From contig NZ_QPMH01000002.1 in the NCBI RefSeq assembly GCF_003344765.1, positions 186,001 through 250,000 on the forward strand: a stretch of DNA of 64,000 nt. The letters run 5' to 3'. The position numbers were made by a program, and so were the translations under genes. Below, in pieces: positions 31,817-39,597 of this stretch. The DNA is from Ferruginivarius sediminum. Lineage in GTDB: Bacteria > Pseudomonadota > Alphaproteobacteria > Kiloniellales > Rhodovibrionaceae. The notes under the pieces are model-generated. The model was not told the origin of the DNA, made no database searches, and was given only the letters and a program-made list of their open reading frames with translations. Position 1 is the stretch's first letter, and every line of letters begins with the position of its first letter.

Positions 31817-33671
31817 GGTGCGCGCATCCATCGCCGCTGCCGCGCTCGTCCTGTGCCTCGTGCCCGGGATGGCGGCGGCGCAGGACGACGTCGGCGAGCC
31901 CTTGCGCCTTGCGCCCCTCGACCCGGAACCGGCGGGCGAGGCGTCGTCGGGCGGTGCCGCAGACAGCGAAGCGGTGTCCAGCGGCGAGCCTGACACGGCC
32001 GATCCCGAAGAGAGCGCGCCCGAACGGCGGTCCGCCAAGGAAAAGCCGTCGAGCAGCCGCGACATCGAGGGGATCGAGGTCGACCGCCTGGACGAGTTGA
32101 CCACCGGTTCCGTCGGCGTGCTCGATCAAGGCGCGGGCGGTTTTCGCGCCGACATGTGGGCCGGCACGCCGCGCGGCGTGGTCGAGGCGCTGATTCCCCG
32201 CATTCCCGCCGACATCGGCTCGCACAGCCTACGCGCGCTGGCCCGTCGGCTGTTGCTGTCCAGCGCCGCCCCGCCGCATCGCCAGCAGGCCGCGCAGGCG
32301 GGCGAGGACAACCTGCTGAAGCTGCGCGCCGAGCGTCTCGCCGCGCTTGGCGAGACCGGCGGGCTGATCGACCTGCTGCGCGTCGCGCCGCAGCGCTTCA
32401 GCGACGCCGAACTGACGCGCCTGCACGTCGAGGCCCTGCTGCTTGCCCACCAGCGGGACCGAGCCTGTAACAAGGTCCGCGACGCTGTCGGCGAATACGA
32501 CGCGGTGTTCTGGCAAAAGGCGATGGCGGTCTGCCAGATCCATGCCGGGCATATCGGTCAGGCCAGCCTCACGGTGTCCCTGCTGCGGGAGGTCGGCCGC
32601 GACACGGACGTGCCTTTCTTCGCAGTTTTCTCCGCGGTAGAGCAGGGCGCCGGATCGGCCCCTGTGGTCGAGGCGCCGGGGCCCATGCAGCTTGCGCTGA
32701 TGTTCGCGGGCGGACTGCCGGTCGCGAAGGAGTCGCTGGCCGGCATGGAGGTTGCCGGCCTGATGTCGGTGGCCGCGCACGAGGGCACCTCCGCCGAGGT
32801 GCGCGCCGTCGCGGCCGAGCTTGCCGCCGCGCGCGGGGCCCTGGCGGCGGAGCGCTTGCGGCCGATCTACATGCGCTTCGAGTTCCAGGAAGCCCGCCTG
32901 CGCAACGCCGCCAGTCTGAACGGCCCGGCGGCGGACGAAAACATGACGCCGGTCCGCCGGCGCGCGTTGCTGTATCAGGCCGCGCGCAGCGACCCGGCCG
33001 CCGCCGTGCGGGCCGAGCTGGTGCGCGAAGCCCTGAATTCCGCCGACGGTGGCCTCTACCTGCCGCTGGCCCGGTTGTTCGCGCCGATCCTGGCCGATAT
33101 CGAGGTAAAGCCGGAACTGGCGTGGTTCGCGGCCACGGCGGGCCGGGCGCTGTATGCCGCGAACCGGGCCGAGGCCGCCAACCGCTGGCTGATGATGGCG
33201 CGCCAGGAGGCCATCATAAATCCGGAGGCCGCGGCGGCCGTCACCATGCTGTGGCCCTACGCCCGGCTCTCGGGCGGCGGCGAGGTGCCGGTCAACGGCG
33301 GCCTTGCCGCGTGGCGCTCGACCCAGGTCGGCGGGGATGACGGTGTGGCCGCGCGCGAAAGCCTGCTGCAGACCGCCTTCCAGGCTTTCGGGACGCGGGA
33401 ATCGCGAAGCTGGGCGGAAATTGCCGCAGAGGGACCGGGCGACACCCGCGCGGCGCCGCCGGCCGCCCTGCTGTTCGCCTTGCAGGAAGCGGGGGAGGGC
33501 GGACGGCTGGGCGAAGCGGTCCTGCTGTCGGTGATGGCCCTCGGTGGAACCGGCATTTCGGACTGCCATCCGGTGGCTCTTGGCATGGCGCTGAAGGCTC
33601 TGAACCAGGTAGGGCTGGAAGAGGAGGCGCGGCGACTTGCCATCGAAGCCGTCGTGGCCGGCGGTATCTGA
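31797..33671 (+). CDS. Exported hypothetical protein, 624 aa, helical-repeat type
   Basis: A signal peptide (cleavage near AAAQ, residue 28) is followed by an acidic Ser/Glu/Pro-rich linker to about residue 80 and a long Ala/Leu-rich helical region with the look of TPR or alpha-solenoid repeats. No catalytic motif is seen. It overlaps the preceding small gene by 20 bases and ends 12 bases before xerD, so the three are likely one transcript. This position upstream of xerD and divergent from aroK is recurrent in Rhodospirillales-like genomes. Function unknown. Confidence 0.75.
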   Translation: MIVSTARVRASIAAAALVLCLVPGMAAAQDDVGEPLRLAPLDPEPAGEASSGGAADSEAVSSGEPDTADPEESAPERRSAKEKPSSSRDIEGIEVDRLDELTTGSVGVLDQGAGGFRADMWAGTPRGVVEALIPRIPADIGSHSLRALARRLLLSSAAPPHRQQAAQAGEDNLLKLRAERLAALGETGGLIDLLRVAPQRFSDAELTRLHVEALLLAHQRDRACNKVRDAVGEYDAVFWQKAMAVCQIHAGHIGQASLTVSLLREVGRDTDVPFFAVFSAVEQGAGSAPVVEAPGPMQLALMFAGGLPVAKESLAGMEVAGLMSVAAHEGTSAEVRAVAAELAAARGALAAERLRPIYMRFEFQEARLRNAASLNGPAADENMTPVRRRALLYQAARSDPAAAVRAELVREALNSADGGLYLPLARLFAPILADIEVKPELAWFAATAGRALYAANRAEAANRWLMMARQEAIINPEAAAAVTMLWPYARLSGGGEVPVNGGLAAWRSTQVGGDDGVAARESLLQTAFQAFGTRESRSWAEIAAEGPGDTRAAPPAALLFALQEAGEGGRLGEAVLLSVMALGGTGISDCHPVALGMALKALNQVGLEEEARRLAIEAVVAGGI

Positions 33672-33683
33672 GGGCTTTCGGGC

Positions 33684-34607
33684 GTGGACGGCGACAGCCT
33701 CGTCATTGAGCGGTTCCTGGAGATGATGGCGGGCGAGCGCGGCGCCTCCATCAATACCGTCGACGCCTACCGCGTCGATCTACGGCATCTCTCCGACTTC
33801 CTTGCGGGACGCAGCGGCGCGGTGGCGACGGCAAGCGCCGACGACCTGCGTGCCTTCCTGGGGCAACTTGCCAAGGCGGGGTTGAGCCCGCGCACCCTGG
33901 CGCGCCGGCTGTCCACGCTGCGGCAGTTCTACCGCTTTCTCTATTCCGAGGGCATGCGCGGCGACGATCCCGCCGATCCGCTCGACTCGCCCCGGCGCGG
34001 CCGGCCGCTGCCGAAGGTTCTGAGCGAGGCGGAGGTGGGCGACCTGCTGAAACAGGCCCGCACAGTTGAGGGCGCGGAGGGGCTGCGCCTCGTCGCGCTG
34101 CTGGAGGTGCTCTACGCTACCGGCCTGCGCGTCAGCGAGCTGGTGACGCTGCCGGCCCGGGCGGCCAGGAATGACCCGCGCCTGCTGCTGGTCCGCGGCA
34201 AGGGCGGGCGCGAACGGCAGGTTCCGCTGGGCGAACCGGCGCGGGAAGCGCTGGCCGAATATCTGCCAGTGCGGCGCGGCTTCGCGCCCGGCGGCGCGGA
34301 CAGCCCGTGGCTGTTCCCCTCGCGCCGGTCTCGGGAGGGCCACCTGACGCGGGCGCGTTTCGCGCAGATGCTGAAGAAGCTGGCGTTCGACGCCAAGCTC
34401 GACCCGGCGAAGGTGACGCCGCACGTGCTGCGCCATGCCTTCGCGACGCACCTGCTGGGCCACGGGGCCGACCTGCGCTCGGTGCAGGAGATGCTGGGCC
34501 ATGCGGACATCTCGACCACGCAGATTTACACGCACGTGCTCGACGAGCGGCTGAAGGCGCTGGTCACGGAGAAACACCCGCTGGCGCGCGGCTTACCGTC
34601 CGGGTAG
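33684..34607 (+). CDS. xerD: Site-specific tyrosine recombinase XerD
   Basis: The 307-residue protein from GTG 33684 has the SAM-like N-terminal DNA-binding domain and all catalytic residues: Arg149 (GLRVSEL), Lys173 (RGKGG), His247 and Arg250 (HVLRHAF), His273 (LGHADIS) and nucleophile Tyr282. With XerC it resolves chromosome dimers at dif. Length and neighbours (aroK-aroB) identify it as the housekeeping recombinase rather than a phage integrase. An 18-bp perfect palindrome overlaps its stop codon. Confidence 0.93.
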   Translation: MDGDSLVIERFLEMMAGERGASINTVDAYRVDLRHLSDFLAGRSGAVATASADDLRAFLGQLAKAGLSPRTLARRLSTLRQFYRFLYSEGMRGDDPADPLDSPRRGRPLPKVLSEAEVGDLLKQARTVEGAEGLRLVALLEVLYATGLRVSELVTLPARAARNDPRLLLVRGKGGRERQVPLGEPAREALAEYLPVRRGFAPGGADSPWLFPSRRSREGHLTRARFAQMLKKLAFDAKLDPAKVTPHVLRHAFATHLLGHGADLRSVQEMLGHADISTTQIYTHVLDERLKALVTEKHPLARGLPSG

Positions 34608-34618
34608 GCGCCTACCCG
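34601..34618. repeat. 18-bp perfect palindrome over the xerD stop
   Basis: CGGGTAGGCGCCTACCCG is exactly self-complementary and contains the xerD TAG (34605-34607). As RNA it could form a 7-bp stem with a 4-base loop, but no T run follows, so a terminator is not clear. A protein-binding dyad is another possibility. Confidence 0.5.
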
Positions 34619-34733
34619 CCCGAGGGGGCGGCTTGAAAATCTCGCCGCGAAAGGCGAGTGTCGTCGCCAACTGCGGCAACGCCGCATACCGGTTCACGAT
34701 AACCATCCGTTCCACCCAAGGGGGAAACAGCCG

Positions 34734-35714
34734 ATGAGCTTCAAGATCGTCCAGCAAGCGCCTGCCCGCCTGAACCGCAGCGAGCTTGCCGTTCCCGGCA
34801 GCAACGCGAAGATGCTCGAAAAGGCGGCGACGTCGGCGGCCGACGTGATCTTTCTGGACCTGGAAGACGCCGTCGCGCCGGACGACAAGGAGCAGGCCCG
34901 CGAGAACATCATCCAGGCGCTGAACGACATCGATTTCGGCGACAAGACGATATCGGTGCGCATCAACGGCCTCGACACCCATTACATGTACCGCGACGTG
35001 GTCGAGGTGCTGGAGCGCACCGGCGACCGGCTGGACCTTATCATGATCCCGAAGGTCGGCACCGCCGCCGACGTCTATGCCGTCGATATGCTGGTCAGCC
35101 AGGTCGAGGCCGCGAAGAGCCGCAAGAAGCAAATCGGCTTCGAGCTGATCATCGAGACCGCACTTGGCATGGCCAACATCAACGAGATCGCCGCCGCGAG
35201 CCCGCGCAACGAAAGCCTGCACTTCGGCGTCGCCGACTACGCCGCGTCGACCAAGATGCGCGTCACCACCATTGGCGGCCCCAACCCCTCCTACGGCGTG
35301 CTGACAGACGCGCCCGAGGGCGGCGGCGAGCGGGACTACCACTGGGGCGACATGTGGCACTACGCCATCGCCCGCATGGTGGTTGCCGCCCGCGCCAACG
35401 GCCTGCGCCCGATCGACGGTCCCTTCGGCGACGTGCAGGACGCCGAGGGCTACAAGGCACAGGCGAACCGCGCCTCCGTCCTGGGCTGCGAGGGCAAATG
35501 GGCCATCCACCCCACGCAGATCGACCTGGCGAACGACATCAACAGCCCGTCCGAGAAGGACGTCAGCCAGGCGCGGCGCATCCTGGAGGCGATGGAGCAG
35601 GCCCAGAAGGAAGGCCGCGGCGCGGTCACGCTCGACGGCAAGCTGATCGACCTCGCCTCGATCCGCCAGGCCGAGAACCTGGTGCAGAAGGCGGACGCCA
35701 TCGCCGGGCGGTAA
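34734..35714 (+). CDS. mcl1: L-malyl-CoA/beta-methylmalyl-CoA lyase (HpcH/HpaI, CitE-like)
   Basis: The 326-residue CitE-fold lyase has FLDLEDAV, VRINGLDTH, FELIIET (metal-binding Glu) and WAIHPTQI, and matches Rhodobacter-type Mcl1 in length and motif order. Mcl1 cleaves malyl-CoA to acetyl-CoA and glyoxylate, and forms or cleaves beta-methylmalyl-CoA, in the ethylmalonyl-CoA pathway or glyoxylate assimilation. It is monocistronic, with GGGGG 10 bases before the ATG and a cluster of hairpins after the stop. Other ethylmalonyl-CoA genes are not in the window, so the pathway is inferred. Confidence 0.88.
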   Translation: MSFKIVQQAPARLNRSELAVPGSNAKMLEKAATSAADVIFLDLEDAVAPDDKEQARENIIQALNDIDFGDKTISVRINGLDTHYMYRDVVEVLERTGDRLDLIMIPKVGTAADVYAVDMLVSQVEAAKSRKKQIGFELIIETALGMANINEIAAASPRNESLHFGVADYAASTKMRVTTIGGPNPSYGVLTDAPEGGGERDYHWGDMWHYAIARMVVAARANGLRPIDGPFGDVQDAEGYKAQANRASVLGCEGKWAIHPTQIDLANDINSPSEKDVSQARRILEAMEQAQKEGRGAVTLDGKLIDLASIRQAENLVQKADAIAGR

Positions 35715-35735
35715 TCGTCACGCCGGATTTCGGCG

Positions 35736-35762
35736 GAGCAGAGGGGATAGTCCCCTCTGCTC
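35736..35762. repeat. 12-bp perfect hairpin after mcl1
   Basis: GAGCAGAGGGGA (35736-35747) and TCCCCTCTGCTC (35751-35762) are exact complements around TAG. A second stem (CTCGCC/GGCGAG, 35760-35775) overlaps its right foot, and the T-tailed hairpin at 35780 follows, making a chain of three. Confidence 0.8.
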
Positions 35763-35779
35763 GCCTTGCGGCGAGTTGT

Positions 35780-35805
35780 CTCCCCCTGGAGGGGAGGCGA
35801 TTTTT
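35780..35805 (+). terminator. Probable terminator of mcl1
   Basis: A 6-bp stem (CTCCCC at 35780-35785, GGGGAG at 35791-35796) is followed by GCGA and five T. It is the last of three hairpins after mcl1 and the only one with a T run. Confidence 0.6.
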
Positions 35806-35905
35806 CCGGGGATATCAGCCACATAGCCGCTTTCCGGCGGGCTGAACGGGAGCTTCCGTTGCGGCACGGGCGCGTACGGTGAGGGGCAACCCCGTCCGGT
35901 TCGCC

Positions 35906-36463
35906 TCAGATCGCGTTTTCGTCCAAGAGCTTTCGAAGCTGCTCCGCGCGCTGGCGTGTACCGGGCTGGAAGGGGTGGACCTTCAGCGATTGCTCGAAGG
36001 CATCCAGCGCCTGCCGGGGTTTTTCGAGGGCAATCAGGCAGAGACCGCGCCCACTGAGTGCGCCGAAGTGGCGCGGTTCGAGGGCCAGCACGCGGCGGAT
36101 GTCGGCGAGCGAGCGCTCGTAGTTCCCGAGCAGGTAGTTCACCGTGGCGCGCGCGTTCCAGGCCTCGGCGAAGTTCGGGGCCAGCTTGACGGCGCGGTCG
36201 AACGAGGACAGGGCGGCCTTACGGTTTTGTTCCGACAGGGCGGCCTGCCCGGTCGCCATGGCGGCCGTCACCTTGTCGTCGTCGTGCTTGTGCCAGATCC
36301 GCCAGATGCGCTGCTCCGCCCGCTGCGCCTCGAACAGCGTATCCACCTTGCCCAACTGCCGGAACAGCGTGTCGAGCCGGGGGTCGTTCTGGTCGGCCGC
36401 CGCGCCGCTTGCGCTCAACGTTAGCAGGGCGGCGGCCACGAAAGCTCGCGCCGTTGGTGTCAT
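35906..36463 (-). CDS. Exported TPR protein, 185 aa
   Basis: The signal peptide ends near SGAAA (residue 23). The remainder has about three tetratricopeptide repeats, clearest at AALSSFDRAVKLAPNFAEAWNA, described by residues 85-106, and in the following two 34-residue units. TPR proteins bind partners rather than catalyse. No family name is assigned. It is divergent from the M14-like gene with 76 bases between starts. Confidence 0.82.
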   Translation of the reverse strand: MTPTARAFVAAALLTLSASGAAADQNDPRLDTLFRQLGKVDTLFEAQRAEQRIWRIWHKHDDDKVTAAMATGQAALSEQNRKAALSSFDRAVKLAPNFAEAWNARATVNYLLGNYERSLADIRRVLALEPRHFGALSGRGLCLIALEKPRQALDAFEQSLKVHPFQPGTRQRAEQLRKLLDENAI

Positions 36464-36539
36464 GGATCGAAGTATGGCCTAGAGTGACGAAACAGCATAG
36501 TCCCGATTGCTTCACAATGAACGGAGGGAAAGGGCAGTC

Positions 36540-37631
36540 ATGCCGGTTCACGTGCATTTCGGTGAGGATTACAGCGACTCCAGGGCACGTTTCCGGGATG
36601 CCGCGCGCGATGCCGGCGCGGCGGTCGAGGCCTGGTCGAACCCGGCGCCGGGACCGGACGGAGGGCCCGTCGATACCGACGTCGCATGGCTGGGCCCAAG
36701 GAATGCGGAGCGCGTGCTCGTCACCATCTCCGGCACGCATGGGGCGGAGGGGTTCTGCGGCTCCGGCAGTCAGGTCGCCTGGCTTCGCGATGGCGCGCGG
36801 ACGCCGGATAGTCTTGCACAGCTTCACATCCATGCCATCAACCCGCACGGCTTCGCCTGGCTGCGGCGGGTGACGGAAGGCAACGTCGACCTGAACCGGA
36901 ACTTCATCGACCACGGCCGGCCCTACCCCGTGAACCACGGCTTCGAGGAGCTGTTCCCCTATCTCTGCCCCGCGACGTGGGACGCGGACACGGTCGCGGA
37001 ATGCGACGCGGTCCTGGACGCCTATGCCGAGAAGCACGGCACTCGCGCGTTGCAGAAAGCAATCTCGGGCGGGCAATACGCGCATCCCGACGGCATCTTC
37101 TTCGGCGGGCACGCGCCGACGTGGTCGCGGCGAACGCTGGAGAGTATCCTGTCGCGCTATCTCTCCAAGGCAAGGCGCGTGGCGCTGGTCGACTATCACA
37201 CCGGTCTGGGGCCCTATGGCCACGGCGAGCGGATCGTCGTGCACCGGCCCGATACCGCCGCCTACGAGCGGGCGCGGCAGGTGTGGGACGACGACATCGC
37301 CTCCCCGTTCCTCGGCACCTCGGCAGCGACGGAGTTGCATGGCGTGAACCTGGACGGCATAGAGGCGGCGCTCTCGCACGCCGAATTGACGGCTTGCGCG
37401 CTGGAATACGGCACCTCGCCGTCGCCGGAGGTGCGCCGGGCGCTGCGCGGCGACAATTGGCTGCACGCCCACGCCCCGGAGGGCACGCTGGACTCGGCCA
37501 AGGGCCGTGCCATCAAGGCGGAGCTGCGGCGCGTCTTCTATCCCGACCGCGACGACTGGCGGGAGATGGTCGTCGCGCGGTCCATGCAGACGCTGGACGC
37601 GGCGTTGGGTTGGCTGAAGGACGGCGACTGA
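36540..37631 (+). CDS. M14-family metallopeptidase-like protein (DUF2817)
   Basis: From ATG 36540, with GGAGGGAAAGGG upstream, the product is 363 residues. HGAEG (His67, Glu70), a distal His220 (VDYHTGLG) and Glu289 (ALEYGTS) match the zinc ligands and catalytic Glu of M14 carboxypeptidases, as seen in DUF2817 proteins. No signal peptide is evident, so it is probably cytosolic. The substrate is unknown; hydrolysis of an amide or peptide is expected. It is followed by a 223-base A+T-rich gap. Confidence 0.85.
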   Translation: MPVHVHFGEDYSDSRARFRDAARDAGAAVEAWSNPAPGPDGGPVDTDVAWLGPRNAERVLVTISGTHGAEGFCGSGSQVAWLRDGARTPDSLAQLHIHAINPHGFAWLRRVTEGNVDLNRNFIDHGRPYPVNHGFEELFPYLCPATWDADTVAECDAVLDAYAEKHGTRALQKAISGGQYAHPDGIFFGGHAPTWSRRTLESILSRYLSKARRVALVDYHTGLGPYGHGERIVVHRPDTAAYERARQVWDDDIASPFLGTSAATELHGVNLDGIEAALSHAELTACALEYGTSPSPEVRRALRGDNWLHAHAPEGTLDSAKGRAIKAELRRVFYPDRDDWREMVVARSMQTLDAALGWLKDGD

Positions 37632-37768
37632 TGTCGCCCCGTCATGAAATTAGGCCAAATTGTTTTAATATTGAATAATCAGAATAGGTAAAACTTGTGA
37701 TTTAATACTTAGGCGATGCCGGTCGAACACCAATCCATAAAGTATTTGTAGGGCTTTGCTCGAAATAT

Positions 37769-37784
37769 TTAACGCTTTCCTAAC
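37769..37784 (+). promoter_or_regulatory. Possible CtrA box upstream of tadE
   Basis: TTAACGCTTTCCTAAC fits the CtrA full-site pattern TTAA-N7-TTAAC with one mismatch. It lies 70 bases upstream of the TadE start inside an A+T-rich stretch (37632-37854) unlike its surroundings. CtrA controls pilus genes in several alphaproteobacteria, so the match is sensible but short enough to be chance. Confidence 0.35.
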
Positions 37785-37854
37785 GGTTGGAGCGTAGACC
37801 TTCAGCATCATCCTGATTGGTAGAAGGGCCAAGTGGCCTTTGGAGACGTCGGCC

Positions 37855-38289
37855 ATGCTGAAGCAGCAGATCCAACCCTTGATTCGCCTCCGGCGGTTGC
37901 CGGGAATTGGAGAGCGCGGCGCGGCGGCCGTCGAATTCGCGATGATCCTGCCGGTCCTGTTGCTGGTGCTTTTCGGCATCGTGCAGTTCGGCATCCTATT
38001 CTCCGTCCAGAACCAGATGATCAACGCCGCCCGCGAGGCCGCCCGCGCCATGGCCGTCGAAGGCGCGACGGAGACCGAGGGCGTGAATCTCGCGAACGCG
38101 CACCTGTCGGCCTATGGCGACATGGGCTTTACGGTGACTGCCGTGGACGCCGACCCGTCCAACGGCAATCCGAACGTATCCGTCACCATCCAGGTGCCCG
38201 CCAAGGAAGCCGTGCTGGTTGATGTCCTCGGCCTCTTCACGGACGAGAACATCACCCAGCAGATCGTCATGCGTCAGGAGCAATCGTGA
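37855..38289 (+). CDS. tadE: TadE-like pseudopilin
   Basis: The 144-residue protein starts at ATG 37855 with GGAG 9 bases upstream; a TTG at 37840 is less likely. A basic leader ends in RGAAAVEFAMILPVLLLVLFGIV, set out here as residues 22-44, the TadE motif in which a prepilin peptidase cuts before a hydrophobic helix with a conserved Glu. It is a minor pilin of the Tad/Flp tight-adherence system. It overlaps tadG, but no tadA-tadC secretion genes are nearby. Confidence 0.88.
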   Translation: MLKQQIQPLIRLRRLPGIGERGAAAVEFAMILPVLLLVLFGIVQFGILFSVQNQMINAAREAARAMAVEGATETEGVNLANAHLSAYGDMGFTVTAVDADPSNGNPNVSVTIQVPAKEAVLVDVLGLFTDENITQQIVMRQEQS

Positions 38290-39584
38290 TGTCGCGAAAG
38301 AATGCACTGATGCGCGGCCTGCGCCGCCTGATCCGCGGCGAGCGCGGCGCCGCCATGCCCTTCATCGCCGTCAGCCTGCCCGTCATTCTGGGTGCCGGCG
38401 CCGTTGCCGTGGACCTTGCCCACCTCTCCTCGATCCGAGGCGAGTTGCAGGCAACCGCCGACGTGGCTGCCCGCGCCGGCGCCTGGCAGCTCCCCGACGT
38501 GGATACAGCCGAGCAGCGGGCGATCACCTATGCCGGCATGAACATGTCCGCGAATATTCACGGCAACGTGCTGCAAAACGCCGATGTGACCTTTGGCGAT
38601 TGGGACCCGGCGACGCGAACGTTCACGCAAACCAACATGGCGCCGAATGCCATTCGCGTGGTGACACGCCGCGCCGCGACCAACAACAACGGCGTCGTAC
38701 TTATCTTCGCTCCCGTCTTCGGCGAGAACGTCGGTAATGTCTCGACCGAGGCGGTGGCCGCGCTGCTTGCGAACAACCAGGCCTGCGTCCTGGCCCTGTC
38801 GCCGACCGGAACCGGCATCACCATCAGCGGCAGCGTCAGTATCCAGGCGACGCAGTGTGGCTTTGCCGCGAACTCGACATCGCCCAACGCCAGTGTTGTC
38901 ACCGACGGTAGCAGTGCCTCAGCGCAGATTCTGACGCTCTATTCTGCTGGCGGCGTCGACGATCCGCATGGCGTAATCAGCACCACGGAACCCATAATTG
39001 CCGGAACCGGGCGCCCGCTTCGGAATCCCTATGCAGAGCGCGACGATGAGATCGCCAACGAAATCGCCAATGCTTCAATCAGCCCCACTCACAACAAGAA
39101 GTCGAAACCGAGCAACAGCGTCAACCTGAAGCCTGGCCGCTACCCCAGCGGATATGACTTCAAGGGCGCCGTCCACCTGGACCCCGGTGTTTACGTTATG
39201 AGTGGGGACGTATCGATCGGTTCCGGCGCCAATGTCACGGGCGACGATGTCACTATCATCATGGACGATTCCGACATCAACGTCAGCGGCGGGCCCAACG
39301 TCGACCTAACCGCCCCAAGCTCCGGCCCGACCAGCGGCATCGTCCTCGCCCGGCAAGGCTCAAGCAGCAGCAGCGATCTCGCAGGCAACACCGACCTCGT
39401 CTTCGACGGCGCAATCTATATGCCGGATACCGACTTGGATTTCCGCGGCACGAGCGGGTCCGTCGGCTGCCTGCAGATCGTCACCAACAGCGTGGAATTC
39501 GCCGGAACCCCGGACTTCGAGATCAACTGCGACCCGCTCAACGGCAACCGGATCAACATCACCGCCGTGCAGCTCGTCAGCTAG
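38286..39584 (+). CDS. tadG: TadG-like pilus-associated protein
   Basis: The 432-residue protein (GTG 38286 or ATG 38289) has the TadG N-terminus: RGERGAAMPF, a hydrophobic helix, and VDLAHLSSIRGELQATADVAARAGA, which are residues 39-63, followed by a large Thr/Asn/Ser/Gly-rich extracytoplasmic domain with strong beta character and only a few Cys. Unlike many TadG proteins it lacks an obvious von Willebrand A domain. It overlaps tadE by 4 bases. The likely role is as a surface or periplasmic part of a Tad pilus encoded elsewhere. Confidence 0.8.
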   Translation: MMSRKNALMRGLRRLIRGERGAAMPFIAVSLPVILGAGAVAVDLAHLSSIRGELQATADVAARAGAWQLPDVDTAEQRAITYAGMNMSANIHGNVLQNADVTFGDWDPATRTFTQTNMAPNAIRVVTRRAATNNNGVVLIFAPVFGENVGNVSTEAVAALLANNQACVLALSPTGTGITISGSVSIQATQCGFAANSTSPNASVVTDGSSASAQILTLYSAGGVDDPHGVISTTEPIIAGTGRPLRNPYAERDDEIANEIANASISPTHNKKSKPSNSVNLKPGRYPSGYDFKGAVHLDPGVYVMSGDVSIGSGANVTGDDVTIIMDDSDINVSGGPNVDLTAPSSGPTSGIVLARQGSSSSSDLAGNTDLVFDGAIYMPDTDLDFRGTSGSVGCLQIVTNSVEFAGTPDFEINCDPLNGNRINITAVQLVS

Positions 39585-39597
39585 GAAACACTGAAGT

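Noticed and set aside
33684..34607. Tyrosine recombinase as a phage or island integrase
   Set aside because: Length, motif spacing and the aroK/aroB neighbourhood mark it as housekeeping xerD; no phage genes or att repeats nearby.
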